DNA from: Tremella fuciformis
Taxonomy: Eukaryota; Basidiomycota; Tremellomycetes; Tremellales; Tremellaceae
Length of the DNA: 64,000 bases
NCBI GenBank assembly: GCA_032768795.1
Contig: CP136490.1
Location: 6,820,001-6,884,000, forward strand
Direction: 5' to 3'
How positions within the stretch are numbered: position 1 is the stretch's first letter; each line of letters opens with the position of its first letter. Both the position numbers and the translations under genes were made by a program. This document shows, piece by piece, positions 11,407-23,347 of this stretch. The notes beneath the pieces were generated by a model, which saw only the letters and a program-made list of their open reading frames with translations, searched no databases and had not been told where the DNA came from.

Positions 11407-12911
11407 TCAACTGTTAGGGGCGGAGGGGGTCCGGTCGACTCGGGCTCGCTTGGCATCGGGCTCGTCTATGTCTTGCAAGACCTGCAGCCGTTTCTCTCCG
11501 ACTTTACTTCGCGACAGTAATCTCGGACGAGGCTTTGCAGGCAGTCTCGTACTGCCGTTCACGCCAAGAGTCTGCTCAGTCTTCGATCTCGAGAGTGTCC
11601 GTAGAGGCTTCACAATCGCTGGTGCGGATGCCGACGGGCCGAGCTTGGTGGACGTATTAGACCGGGTGAGATCGACTTTGCCCGTGACGGGTCTTCCGCC
11701 AGAGAAGGCATACGTTGATGTCTTTTTGACGGGAACGACGGAGGATGGCGCGGTAGCATGAAGTGTGAGGGACGATGGGACCGATCTGAGTCTTGTGGAC
11801 GTTGGCCTTGTCCCCTCACCCGGCTTTGGCGCTTTGGCGAGTTCCGTCTTCTTATCCACGAGGGAAAGTTTTGGGGGCAGTGAGGGGATGTTGACCGACT
11901 GAGATCGGACCGAGGGAGCCGGCGTCTTCTTTGGGACTGGCGGCGGGGCTTGATGGGAAGATGCGGTGCTGTTGGAGATTAACGATATCGTCGAAGGCGC
12001 ACGCCGCAGGGAAGTCGACTGTGTACTGGTCTTACGTTTCTGACCCAGAAAGACGGGATCATCATTCAAGTGCGCAGTCGACAAGCTCGAGCGTGGTGTC
12101 GGTGCCGGATCGGCAAGTACAAACTCCTTCGAAGATGATGGGGATTTCGCCACGGGTGGGTCAAGAGTAGAGACCTGGCCGCCGGCTGATCCGATCACCG
12201 ACACAGTGTCATCCACCACCAGTCGTCCGCCAGGCATACGCTCAAGAAGAGCCACCTGAGCCTCTCCCTCCTCCTTGACCTGATCCAGGGCACGAAGGCG
12301 GCTTAATAGTACCGCCAGAATGTGGCTTGCGGGCACCTGCACCAAATAGTGAAAGACGAGGCTGATAGACGACTCGAATAGGAGGAGCGTGAGGTCGATG
12401 GACGTCCCATATCGCGAAAACACTGGACGGATAATTGAGTCGTATATAGCAGCCGATGACTGCCTGAATCAGCTTTAGGAGTGCAACCTGGGGTATTGAG
12501 CTCACCGCGATGCGTGTTGCGAAGAAGATCCCGAACGCAACTGATCTCAACACTGGGTAGAGAGGGACCCAGCTGAATAGGTGGTCCGGAAGCGAGACGA
12601 AGCGAGCCATGAAGACCTTGAAGAATGAGCTTCGTGATTTCGTGAAAGATAGCCTCACGTAAGCCACCCATTCTGTCAAAGCCTCTCTCATGAACCTTCG
12701 TCGGGTAGCTATGCCAATCCGACGCCCATTGGGTCGCACCAGACGAAGCGCTCGAAAAGTGTCCAGGATATTCAGCACAAGCCTGGGAATGTCAGCCCAA
12801 TGTCCATCTCAGAGATCCTAACGCTGACCATATAGTCCTGGTCGCGTTGCCATCAGCGGCCAGGAGGTACCAAACCCCTCCCAGGATCAGGAGCGGCAGG
12901 ACCGATGTCAT
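11407..12911 (-). CDS. Membrane protein with N-terminal helices and long disordered Ser/Pro tail
   Basis: Three exons join well. Exon 1 (12911-12829) encodes the hydrophobic start MTSVLPLLILGGVWYLLAA. A 46-nt intron (12783-12828) leads to LVLNILDTFRALRLVRPNG. A second intron joins FFATRIA to SSAAIYDSIIRPVFSRYG, restoring the frame of the long last exon. The N-terminal 200 residues hold several membrane or amphipathic helices (VLRSVAFGIFFATRIA; LLLFESSISLVFHYLVQV). The remaining 270 are Ser/Pro/Lys-rich and disordered, ending in an RVDRTPSAPNS tail with nearby basic clusters. Layout (short hydrophobic region, long tail) vaguely recalls ER-shaping REEP/TB2 proteins, but I see no decisive motif. 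It is convergent with the gene at 8206-11272. Confidence 0.65.
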
Positions 12912-13310
12912 CTTCGGGCTCCGGTTTTAAAACCAGTCATGGATCGTCGCTAGGTCTGCAGTCTCATTCGCGACTGAGCGGTGGCGATGTCCTGCCTGAT
13001 ACCGTGTGGTCAAGTTATGATGTTATTGTTGGTTGTGACAAAGGCGAGGTAAAGTTGCGTCAACCGCCCTTTGGAAAGACAGTCGCGCTTCCTTATTTCC
13101 GTCTCACGTTATTTCGGAATTTATCCCAAGTCCGGGAACGGTTTCGACGCCCAAAGCTCAGAGGCAGTACCAACTCCAACTCGACACCATATCTCTTCCC
13201 TTGACAGCGCCTCTTACTCTTGTATGCCTCTAGCAGCGCGCAACGACTCCCTAACCCTCTTATCAAGCAACCTGTCACAGAAGCTTGGAGTCCACAGCGC
13301 TTCAACGACC
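12912..13310. promoter_or_regulatory. Divergent promoter region of the membrane protein and LSM14 genes
   Basis: Four hundred bases separate two divergent genes. A frame upstream of the LSM14 ATG stays open from 13071, but it encodes nothing like the family, so it is treated as leader. Nothing else was recognised. Confidence 0.35.
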
Positions 13311-14719
13311 ATGGCGGGTCCAGTCGACTACGCTCAATTCAAGGGGTAAGCTGGGAGCCATGGACCTGCCTATGCTCAGCTGAAATGGCGCAGCAAGCCC
13401 TTCCAGGTCATCTCGAAGCTTGGTGTGCGGTATACGGGCATATTCGATCGCATATCGCAAGCCGATCAGACCATCTGTCTCGCCGAGGGTGAGCCTGGAA
13501 ATGGACAGGTGTGAGTAAAGGCTGACGCGTTGAAAGTCTTCAACCATGGCACTGAAGATCGTCCAACGGCGAGGAGGATCGCGGGGAAGCCTCACACCTT
13601 GGGCTGGGTGCTGTTCCAGTCAGTTTGTCGCCAAAGAGAGAGCGGACGGAGCTGATCACTCAGCACCGAGTCCATTGAGTCCTTGGCGATGATTGAGAAC
13701 TACATTCCGCCCTCAGAGCCTGCAGAGGACCCCATCATCGCGTCTGTGGTGAGCCGAATCTCCATCGCCCTTCCAGTTCAAACCTTTCCCTCGAATGATG
13801 AAGTATTTTCGGATGTAAATGCCTTCGGGCGCGATGTCCGAGAGCGCATAAACCCATGTGGACATCTCCGTTGCCTTCCTTCTGACCTCGCTTGTCTTGC
13901 CATTCAAACATCTGCGTCGGAAGCGATGGCTGATAATCGCAGAGTCGAACAGCTCCTGCCAGTGCGCCGCCCGTCCCGGCCCCAGCAGAGCCTACGATCT
14001 CGGCGCCTCCGCCGCCCCCCGCGTCCGTGACTTCTCAACCGAGTACATCACAACAACGACATCAGCTCCCTCCTCGGCCTGACTTTCAGCAGTCAGCTTC
14101 CACTGCCATGGATCGCGTGCAGCAGTCATTGTCCGACCTGTCGATGAATCCTCGGCAAACACGCGGGCCTAGACAACATCATCCCAAACCTGAAGTGCCG
14201 GATGCGGAATTTGACTTTTCTGCCGGGAATGAGGCGTTGCAGAAGGACCGCGAACAGCGGAGACGAGGCTCGGAACCCGAGACACCGTTAAGCGGGCCTA
14301 TAGAGATCGGCGAACCGGAGAAGCCTCCTCATCCGGCAGCAATTGTGTCGAACGGGCACGGGGCGGTGTCGCCTCCACCGTATGGTGTCAACGGCAGCGA
14401 GAAGAAGGCACAGGGCGGATACAAGAAGTCTAGCTTCTTCGACAATCTCAGTGCCGATAGCGCCAGAGTCAGCCGGGCAGACGAACGGCATCGCAATCTC
14501 GACACGTTCGGCGAGGCAGGAGGCCCTGGATTCGGCCAAGGTGGCCGGGGCCGGGGCGGATACGGTCGAGGCGGATACGGAGGTCAAGGGCAGGGTCGTG
14601 GAGGTTACGGTGGATATGGCGGATACGGAGGACAAGGGCAGGGGCAGGGACCCAGGGGAGGATATCGCGGAGGTCAAGGAGGGTACCGAGGACGAGGCGG
14701 CGTCCTTCCTTCCGACTAA
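13311..14719 (+). CDS. Scd6/LSM14-type P-body protein
   Basis: LSM14/Scd6 proteins bind decapping factors and repress translation in P-bodies. Domains in order: an N-terminal LSM14 Sm-like fold (KPFQVISKLGVRYTGIFDRI, then TICLAEVFNHGTEDRP); an FDF motif region (DAEFDFSAGNEALQKD); an FFD-type box (YKKSSFFDNLS); a TFG-type box (ERHRNLDTFGE); and an RGG/GYGG-rich tail. This is the full Scd6 order. Introns are at 13346-13393, about 13491-13539 and 13619-13663 (GTCAGT donor). Between 13750 and 13953 I could not settle the splicing: the frame carrying VNAFGRDVRER is probably part of the LSM fold, and the next secure exon starts SRTAPASAPPVP. The stop is at 14717-14719, convergent with the PAP2 gene. 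Confidence 0.9.
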
Positions 14720-14846
14720 TGGTCGCATTTCTGGCAAGTCAACTGGCATGAGTACGGGACTGAGAAGAAGCAAAGCAAGCACAACGAATTTATGTAGTAT
14801 AGGACCACATGCATGACCTAACGTCTCTCCTGTCTAGTGTCCAGAT

Positions 14847-15574
14847 CTACCTGCCCAGCAGCGCCATTGTCCGCGTCACAATCACGTCCACTGCCCCCTG
14901 CAGCTCTCTCCCAATGCTAGGATTCGCCTTCCACGCACTTCGCCAGCCCCAAGCGAGCGCCGCCCCAAAAGCGACCCCAGCGAGCACCTGTTCCCACGTA
15001 TGATACCCCAACTTGACGCGGCTCCACACGCCCGCAGCCCAGTACACCGTCACGGCCGTCCCGTACAGCCATGGACGCGCCGACTGGGGAAAGTACGGAA
15101 CGAGGTAGAAGAAGTAGAACGACAGTGCTGTCGAGTGCGTGGAGGGCATGCCGTAGGTCGTCTTGGGCCGCACGGGCGACGGGGCGGACGACGCTGGTGG
15201 GGGTCGCGGGTCTCTGATGAAGTGCTTGACGACTTTGGCTGTTGGTCAGCCGCCGCCGGACACACTGGCCATAGGGATGAGGAAGACAAGAGAAGGGGAT
15301 GCTCACCTGAGAGGGAGGAGAGGAGCGCGCCGGCACCGAACCATATACTATGCGCGTCTTTTGTCCATAGCATCCATGCGGCGGTCGCGAGCGTGACGGT
15401 TACATGGGTCTGGCATCAGTGACTACTCACGCGACCGCTGCGCACAATGTTCCTTCGCAGGAAGGGGGCTTAGGAGAACGGGGACCGGGCGATCGGAGGA
15501 CGCCTTACCTCGTCAAGCACCCAGAGGAGTACCGAGGGGTACTGCGAGGGCCAGTGAGGCTTGAAGAGACCCAT
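14847..15574 (-). CDS. PAP2-family lipid phosphatase, dolichyldiphosphatase-like
   Basis: A small membrane phosphatase of about 190 residues in several exons. All three PAP2 signature blocks are present: KVVKHFIRDPRP (block 1, K..RP), YGMPSTHS (block 2, PSxHS) and SRVKLGYHTWEQVLAG (block 3, SR...H). Helices surround them (VTVTLATAAWMLW; FYFFYLVPYF; ALAWGW). The short length, the YGMPS start of block 2 and YHTWxQV in block 3 resemble Cax4/DOLPP1, which recycles dolichyl diphosphate at the ER. Other small PAP2 enzymes share some of this, so substrate is inferred. The ATG at 15574 starts MGLFKPHWPSQYPS, similar to the conserved N-terminal region before helix 1. Exons were joined by frame; the intron after LLWVLDE has a GTAAGG donor. 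Confidence 0.8.
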
Positions 15575-15814
15575 GACTCCAGATTAACAAGCCAGGAGTA
15601 AGACCAAGCGAGCGAACAACGAAATCTTGGCATTCTTGTTGTTGAGATGACGTACGTCCACGTGAGGCAAGAGACCAGCTGCCCATTGACAACAGATTGC
15701 GATTGCATCTGTACTAACTCCGACAATGCTATGCAAGACGGGGCAACTACGAGAAATACAAACAACAAGTCGTTCTAATCTACGGGGATCTGAACGGGAC
15801 CGCAGCGTGCGTGT

Positions 15815-17680
15815 CTAGGTGCTGATACTGTCGGTCTGCGTCTGTGCCTCCGCCGTTCCCGCGGGAGTAGCGGTAGCAGTAGCACTCTCCTCCTCAGTCG
15901 TGACGCCCTCCTTCTTCTCCTCGGCCGCAAGCCAGTCCTTGAGAATCTGCCAGACGTCTGACTCGACTTTGATACCTCGACCTTTCCACCGATCAACATC
16001 CGCTTTGACCGCCATGGCGTCGATTATGCACCGTGGGACCATCCGGCCTTTCCAGTACGTCTGCTCAGTCCAGGTGGGTGGACCGATGTCAATGGCCCCT
16101 TCGGCACCTCTGACTGGACGCCGACGAAGCGTGCGGCAGATCAGAAGCTCGCGGTCGTCGCCGTGGAACAACGAGGTGAGCACACATCCGCGATACCCTT
16201 TCTGAGCCCAGCACTCAGGATCGATGATCTCCTCGCTTGTGGGCTGGCCTTCGAGCACGTCCGCTTCGCTCTTCAGGAGATCGTCGGATCGGAAAATGTC
16301 GATGGGGCAACCGCTCTTCGAGTCCGCAAATACCACGAACTCAAACCCTCGGCATCGCTCGATAGATTGGGCGACGTCCTCCTCTATGGGTTCGACCTTG
16401 CTGGTGTCTTGACCCAGCTCGGAGGTGTACGAGTCGGCTGAGTACTCCGCTGACGCATCGATGAACTTGACGACATGGCGGAGTTTCCCATGAGCGGGAA
16501 GACGGATAGTCTACCGATGAGCTCTGCTGAATGTCAGCCTGACGGACACTGTACTCACTTTCAAGGTCTCTTCGAAGGGGTGCACAGTCTCAGGGGCCAG
16601 CACGACTCTCTCGAGTTTGGGCAGGTGGTCCACCCGCGGCGTGGTCTCCTCGACGTACTTGACGTAAGCCGCAAAGTTCAGCGCAGTGGTGAACACATCC
16701 GTCAGGTGCTTGAGGTCGGCGATAGCCGCGAACAGCGAACGATTGCTGTCCACCACTGTTCCCGGCGCCAGCTGGTCCCGATCGCTGCTTCGGCCTCCGA
16801 CGTAACTGGACAGCAGTGTCAGTCTGACGACGTTGGGACAGGCGCTCAGCAGTGTCTGAGGGATCGGGGCGAAGTATCCCTCGAAAGCCTCATTCACATC
16901 CAACGCCAGCGTCTTGACGTCGGGAAGGGCGTCCCTGAGGAGGTCCCGGGTGACATAGCTGTAATTCTGGGGGAAACCAGCCTGAAGGACGATCTTCTCC
17001 AGGTGCGGTGTCACCTTGAGAAGCTCGACGACAGAGAGGGACTCGTTGTTCTTGTGCGGAATGCTCACGCGCAGCTCCCTCAGCTGCGGGAAGGATATGC
17101 GGACAGCTTCGATGTCCATCATTTGAGGCCAGAACGTGGAGCGCGCGTCCGAATCGAGGTTGAAGGGCGGGGCGACAATGTCCAGTCGGCGCAATGAGTC
17201 TCGGACGAGGCTCAGCAAAGTCGACACAGCCCCCGCCACCCCTTCGCGGGGCTGAAAGGTCATGCGCTCAACCGAGTCGAGCAAGTCGGATCGTATTCCC
17301 ACGCGGATGGCGCTTCCAATCATTGAGTGAACGCGAAGGGCGCGGGCGGCGCCCGAGAACTCTTCGAGATAAGCCGCTTCGTGGTCGAGAACGCGCGAGG
17401 GGCCAGTCAGCGAAGTGGGCGTCAGGTGCGAGTGGTCGTACGGCCTGCAACCCCAATAGGGCGAGAGGGTGAAGTCTAGCTCGCGCCATACCGCGCGCCT
17501 GGTCGGTCCTTGGAATCGCTTGCATACGCGGCTCAGAGCGAGAGCGGACCGACTGTCAAGGTGAGTGGCGATGAGCTTGATGATCGTGTCCGGCAGCCCA
17601 AATAGTGTTGGCGTGGGAGTTGTTATATCGTCGGCGACGGCTGTGGCGCTCGACGATGACATACTGGTAATCGTGTCCAT
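15815..17680 (-). CDS. F-box protein, array member 1
   Basis: The F-box is LFGLPDTIIKLIATHLDS followed by ALSRVCKRFQGPTRRAVW. A divergent leucine-rich middle follows. A 53-nt intron near 16520 joins EETLK to TIRLPAHGKLRHVVKF, at the position conserved in the array. The C-terminal module reads IIDAMAVKADVDRWKGRGIK then VWQILKDWL, followed by a Thr/Ala/Glu tail. The open frame extends to an ATG at 17773. A good TATA-like element (17780-17787, minus sense) sits only about 10 bases upstream of that ATG, so transcripts would begin inside it. I therefore prefer the ATG at 17680 (MDTITSMSSSS). Function: probable Skp1-bound substrate receptor, target unknown. It is the most diverged array member. Confidence 0.85.
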
Positions 17681-17779
17681 GGTGGGCGGACGGTGAGTCG
17701 GTAGGAGACAGGCGGTGTTGGCAATGCGGATGAAGAGGTCAAGCGGCGAAGGCAAGAGGTATCGATCTGGCATCGGGAC

Positions 17780-17787
17780 TTATATAT
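17780..17787 (-). promoter_or_regulatory. TATA-like box of F-box array member 1
   Basis: An ATATATAA element in minus sense lies 100 bases upstream of the ATG at 17680 and about 7 bases upstream of the alternative ATG at 17773. Its spacing favours the downstream start. Confidence 0.4.
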
Positions 17788-17982
17788 CCCTCTTGCCACC
17801 GAGGAGCGGCAACAATGACCTTCCCGCACGGCCCAAACTCGTCAGCGCTTGCGATGTGAGGCAGCTCAGTTACACGTGAGCTGCATGGTGAACATATGCT
17901 AAGAAACCTCACATAGACTAGCACTCAAAGGGCGCGCAAAAGCGTGTCGACCACGCGTGACAGGGTCGACTGCCTCCGAGAC

Positions 17983-19680
17983 TCAAACTCGCCTTTCTTC
18001 GACTTGCGGAGTGGCGGTATGCAGCGGCTCGAGCTCCGCCCATACCTCCTCTGCCACCTCGACTTCGCGACCCTCGAGCATATTTACACCATGCAGCTCC
18101 GCCATCCTCCTCAATACCTTGTCGTTAATGGGCTTGCCTTGAAAGTAAGTTGCCGTATGCGTCCTCGGGTCTTTCAGAGTCGCGAGTCCGGTCGAAGGTC
18201 CGCTTCGGATTCGATTGTGTCGCGTGATGTACAGAAGCGGTTCTTTACTCCCCGCACGTCGGACCGTGGTGATGAAAAGACGCTCGATACCGGAACGCTC
18301 CGAAGGCAGCGACGTGTCTCGAAATACGATGGATCTCAGCTTGGGAGCCGAGTCAAAGCACCGGATCGCTTCGTCTGGGATAGTCTTGATTGCACGCTTG
18401 GAGGGATCGGGTATGATAGGGTGGTCTATTTGAGATGCAACTCCCTCAAAGGTGAGAGCAAGCAGCTCAGGCAAAGCCGGGACGAAGGGCTCAAATGACT
18501 GCGCTTGTCAGCCTCGAGACACAGAATAAATTCCTGACAACGGGCTCACCCCGAAACCCAGACTGAGGTAAGAGGCGACGGGGAGCTGAAACATCATCTC
18601 ACACACGCCTCCCAAAACTTCGATCCCTTCCCTCTTTGCCCATTCCGTGAAGCAGGCGTACGGTCGGGCTTGCCATCTCAGCACGCTGAGGTCCGAAAGG
18701 TTCGCCAAGGCTTTAAAGAAGTCGTCGTCCCTCACCTCGTGGTCGGGATATGGACCATCGTACACCGATTCGAACCAGTCTTCCCACACCTTGACACCGA
18801 AATCGTGATCGATAGACAAACTGACGATGTTTGGACAGACACTGACTATCTCATGGGCTAGTGGATGAAGACTTGCGTCGGGATAGACCGGACACGAGAT
18901 AAAGAGATCCAGTATCGACTCGTTTGGCGCGTAAAAGTTGAGCCCCTCCAGATCGCAACTGGGCCTGATATCGAGCGCCAGTGCGCATAGACCTGGACAC
19001 AGACGCAACAAGTTCTCGAGTCCGTCCCCTGTCACGGACTCGTCGAGCTCCAGATGAACACAATACAGATTGATGAAGAACACCCCGGAAGACCATAAGC
19101 CCTCGAATGTGTCCCAAATGTTCATGCCGAGTATGTGCAGGCGCTCGTTGTGGGTCGCGTCCTCGCCGTCATCCTCCTGAGGGTCGTCCGGATCTCGATC
19201 AACTCTGTCCTTGCATAGCTGTATGCGGAGCGACTCCAACGTATCCCGTACCGCCAGAAGAATCGCTGTTGCAAATTGTCCTGTCCTGCTGTCGACCGCG
19301 AGGTGCCGGACCAGCCGGCATCTTGAGGGTTGTGCGTACAAAGAAGCAAGAGCCATCTCACACTTCTCGCGCAGCCTGATTGCATGCGCCAGGCGGGTCG
19401 TTCGAGCGACACGATTGCGCGTGTACACGTCGACATTCACGCAAATTTCTGCCGGTATGACGAACGGAGTCTCGCCGTAGTGTCGTGCCAGCTCGATCGT
19501 CATGCTCGCCCATATTGCAGCCTGCGCCGCCTTGGCCCATGCTTTGCATACCAGGCCAAAGTTGACAGCGTTGGCGCCGGTGAGGCAAGAAGCGATATTG
19601 CCGAGAACGTCCTCTGGCAACCTCGTTACGGGCGCATGGTGTTTGAGGGGGAATGTCGTCGTTGTCGCGCTCGTCGCCAT
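17983..19680 (-). CDS. F-box protein, array member 2
   Basis: The F-box is VTRLPEDVLGNIASCLTG then ANAVNFGLVCKAWAKAAQAA. The hallmark segment IWASMTIELARHYGETPF follows, shared with array members 3 and 5 as HYGETP or NYGETP. A middle with weak leucine-rich character is rich in acidic loops (DPDDPQEDDGED). An intron just after SLGFG joins SFEPFVPALPELLALTF at the array's conserved position. The C-terminal module is VLRRMAELHGVNMLEGREVE then VWAELEPLH. Start ATG at 19680 aligns with the other members. Two exons, about 550 residues, no frame damage. Likely SCF adaptor. Confidence 0.88.
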
Positions 19681-19857
19681 GATTGAAGGTGGAATACAAG
19701 ATCAAGTGGATTGCCCGCTCGGACCACTGACCGGACCCACCACTATACCAGTGTGGCTATACAGTACGTAATTCTGCCACGCAACGGGCAGTTCCTCGTT
19801 TCATGCACATTAGGACCATAATCCGGCCCCCACCTGTTCATACTGTGCAAACCATGA

Positions 19858-21565
19858 CTAGCTCGATTTAGGCAGCGAGACAGAGAGCCCGTCGTCCGCT
19901 CCTGCCAAGCTCTCCATATACTTGTCCAGCACCGCCCACGCCTGACTGCTGACGGGCACATCACGCTCTTTGAATACGCTCACATCTTCAATCTCGGCCA
20001 TCCGATCAATGACAGAAGTAGGTACAGGGTGACCCATATAATTGGTGCCGACTTCAAAACTCCTGTAGTCGAGATCGCCCCTACTCTCGCCAGGCGGGTG
20101 ATAGGCGTGGTGAGTTATGTATAGATGCGGGCCATCGGTGTTGACGAGGCGTATTGAGCTGATGAGCAAACACTCTGAATGGTACTGCGGTTGACTTTCG
20201 GACGTGAACAGCGTGATGAATATCGCATCGAGCCGCGGTGCTGCTTTGAATCGACGGATAGCTTCCATGGGAATCTGCAAGGCGCTGTGAGGAACGTAGC
20301 GAACCTTGGATATATCTTGATCGGAAGATGAAGATTGACCGCAGAAAGATAGAAATTGCAGTCGCGGCAAAGCGGGAATATACGGCTCAACATCCTGGAC
20401 TTCATCAGCATGACCATAAGCGCACTGCTGTTGTGGGGCCTACATCGTAGGAGAGACTGATGAACTCGTCGTCAGGCATTTCGAAGCGCAGGCTCTCGAG
20501 CTGTGGGAAAATGCCGTCTGGTGAAGGACTCTGCCATTCGCTGTATCGCTGCAGAGCTTCTATATGCCATACCAGGTCCGTCAGATGCTGCAGATTGCTC
20601 AAGCTGAAGAAGAAGTCGTCGTGTGCAGCCTCTTCATCGGATGCATCGGTATCGTAGTCAAGTGACCACGGAGTTCCGAGTGGGTGCAGAATCGAAAGCT
20701 TTGTGACGTTGGGACATAAGTCGATGACCTGATTCATTTCCTCCAACCGGTCCTCATACGGGTGGATCAGGGTAGCCAGTGTCAAAGTCCGCACACTTGT
20801 CAAAGGCTCGCATACGTCGGATAGTGAAATAGGCTGATCAAAGTCGCATAGGTCGTCCAGATTAACCGTCAAGCACGATAGATTCGGCGTTAAGTGGCTG
20901 AAGTGACCCAACATGGTCAGGGAGACTCCGTCGACCAGGTCCACGGAAAGCTCGGTCAGAGCGGGAAATATGGCAGATGAAGTCGACAGCTGGCTGATAC
21001 CATCCCAGAACTTCATCGGACTCGCAATCGTCGACTCTTGGTTATTTATTCGTTCGACTGGTGTCTTTGCACGAATTGCGAGTGCGACGAGCGACTTGCG
21101 GACCGCGGAGAGCAGCGCTGTGGCAAGGAACCCTCCGGAAGAGTCCATCGATATCCGTCGTACTAAGTTTCGCCTTTCAGCGCGAGCGTATATCCCAGCG
21201 AGGATGCTCTCGTATTTTTCGCGCATTCTCTCCGACCGTCTTTGCCCGGCCAACCTGGCGAAGTGTTGCGGCGTGAACTTTTCGGGCGCCCATATGTGTC
21301 TCATTACGAACTCCACTGACGAGTCTTGCTCCAATGCTTGGGGGTCAACGATGAACCCTTCCCCCAAGACATATGGAGTCTCCCCGTAATGGTCCTTCAG
21401 TTCAATCGTCAAGTCGCTCCATATCGCGCCCTCGGCAGGCTGTGACCATGCCTTGCATACGAGTCCAAAGTTGATCGCATTGACGCCGGTGAGATGAGAT
21501 GCTATCTGGGCGAGAACATCGTGCGAGAGCCTATCGACGGCACGATCTCCTCGCATTCTCGCCAT
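19858..21565 (-). CDS. F-box protein, array member 3
   Basis: The F-box is VDRLSHDVLAQIASHLTG then VNAINFGLVCKAWSQPAEGA, followed by IWSDLTIELKDHYGETPYVL. The first exon ends LSYD. After an intron (GTAGGC...GTCCAG) the second exon starts DVEPYIPALPRLQFLSF, the same junction as array member 2. The C-terminal module is VIDRMAEIEDVSVFKERDV then AWAVLDKYMES. The frame is open to 21685, but the ATG at 21565 (MARMRGDRA) matches the paralogs' start. Its upstream region overlaps the decayed 3' end of the neighbouring pseudogene, so its promoter may partly derive from that paralog. Confidence 0.87.
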
Positions 21566-21605
21566 ATTGAATGATGAGATATGACGCCGAGAACGCGTCG
21601 CGTCG

Positions 21606-23347
21606 CTAATCTGAAACTGTCCCTGAAATGCGAAACGCGCGGTTATTGAATGTGGCAGATTCATGACCTTTCTGCGAAAGACCAAGTACCACCCTATGCG
21701 CTTGCTCAGCCTTCTGGTCTCGAGCTGCTTTATATTCCTCCAGCGCTTCCCCTGTTCTGGAGGCGACCGCGATTCCTCGTCCGCTGAAGCGTCTCACACC
21801 TTCGAGCCTCGCCATCCTCCTGATGACCTCGTGAGGAGCTGCCTCATCTCAGAAACGGGTCACAATCTTCGGTCGTGATACAGGTCCTTACCCTCGACAA
21901 CGACGTCCGCACCGTCATCATCGACCAATCAAATCAAGTACAAAATGGGGTCACTGGTCGCGTCTGACAGCACCGTACGGATGAGCAGCGTCCCTTATGA
22001 GACGTGCCCTCCGCTTCCCGCTCGAGTGATGATCTCATGATGAACCCGGATCAGGCAGGCGCATCGTCGATGGGCCGAATAGCGGACTCGGGAAGTATCC
22101 GAAGGTGGCCCGTACTTTCTTTTCTTTCGGGCCCTTGCTCTATCGAATTCGGGAAGGTGATCAAGGTAAGACTCTGGAGGCTGGGAAGAGACGGGACAAG
22201 GCGTTCGAAACGCTGAGAGCATAAGGCCGTATCATTGCATAAGAGGAGATGTAGGATTTTCAGACCTACAAGGGAAACGAGCTTTAAAGAAGCGTCGTTC
22301 GGCAGTGTCATTGTCGGTCAACGCGCTTGAAAGCGTCCGGGAAAAGATGCCTGCGCTCACTTTGGAATCCTTGGCTGAGATCAACGCCTCGATCGTGCCA
22401 GACGACTTCTTGCAGCTCTTGCCAGGACTTTGACGCGCGGACCCTCGGCTCCTGGAAGTAGAGAGAAGTCCAGCCCGCACCAAAATTGTCATCGTCGTCG
22501 TCGTTGGTGTGGTCGTCGAAAGCAGCCCCTTCGGCCTGCCGTAGCATACGCACAAAACGGAGCCATGGGCAGGCAGGTAGAGACTCTCAGGCCAGTTGCG
22601 AATCAGCTCCATCTTGAGCGCAATAATGATACTCGATTGTCAGCTCCCGGATGGATTGCTGCAAACAGATGCGGTCTCTCAGTTCCAAATCGTCGGGGAA
22701 GTCTAGTTCTCCATGCACTTGCAGGCGAAAAGAGCACAGCTTGGAGGCGATGCTGAGCATGGCAGCAAGTGTGGCCGGTACGACCGAAATGTCGATCTCC
22801 AGGTACATTTCGTGCAGTGATGCGAATCGTGAAGATGAGACGGCGAGATCTCTCATCCCATTCCACAAGTTCATGCTCCGATCGCTCCAATGGAGGTTGG
22901 GTTGGTCCTCATCTTCCGGTGGGAGCACGATCTCGACGCTCTGTAGGTACGTGCCGGGCGTGGAGAGCTGAGAAAGTAGTGACGCCGCCTGAAACCCGGC
23001 ATCGCACCTGAGCCGTAGGGAGTGTACCATCAGGCGTCTGGCGGGTCGAGCATACAGCGCTGAGAGGGCGGACTCGACCTTCTTCCATAGCTTGCAGGCT
23101 TGCGGATTCGGAGACGGATAAATCCCAGCCTGGGCAGTGGCGGATGCGCCAAGGTGCAGCGTTTCGCCGTGGCAAGGGTTGGAATCGATGCAGATGTGTG
23201 CCCAGATTGCCCTCTCCGCTGGTTCTACCCACGCTCTGCATACGCGACCAAAGTTGACCGCATCGATACCATAAGGTTCTGGGCGATCTGGGACAGGACA
23301 TCCAACGACAAGCTTCCAACTGCAAGGTCCGTCCTTGCTGTCGCCAT
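21606..23347 (-). pseudogene. F-box array member 4, decayed by frameshifts
   Basis: Recognisable paralog pieces lie in order but in different frames. The F-box start LDVLSQIAQNL and its continuation GIDAVNFGRVCRAWVEPAE are out of frame by one base near 23272, where intact paralogs read LTG(V/A)(D/N)AVNF. The next part runs to a stop at 22587 (ELTIEYHY...). Then come DNFGAGWTSLYFQEPR and ELQEVVWHDRG, matching the DLVWH segment of member 3, in another frame. LVPSLPSLQSLTLITF and LPESAIRPIDDAP match the second exon. Last come APHEVIRRMARLEGVRRFSG and SRTGEALEEYKAA, the C-terminal module. At least three frame changes and internal stops make a functional product unlikely, unless this is a sequencing artefact. 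Confidence 0.75.

Noticed and set aside
14525..14710. GC-rich Gly-codon repeats as a minisatellite
   Set aside because: They are explained by the RGG/GYGG tail of the LSM14-type protein.
16475..17197. 240-residue open frame on the plus strand
   Set aside because: It runs antisense through F-box member 1, which has domain and splice support. The translation has no domain and mirrors the codon pattern of the real gene.
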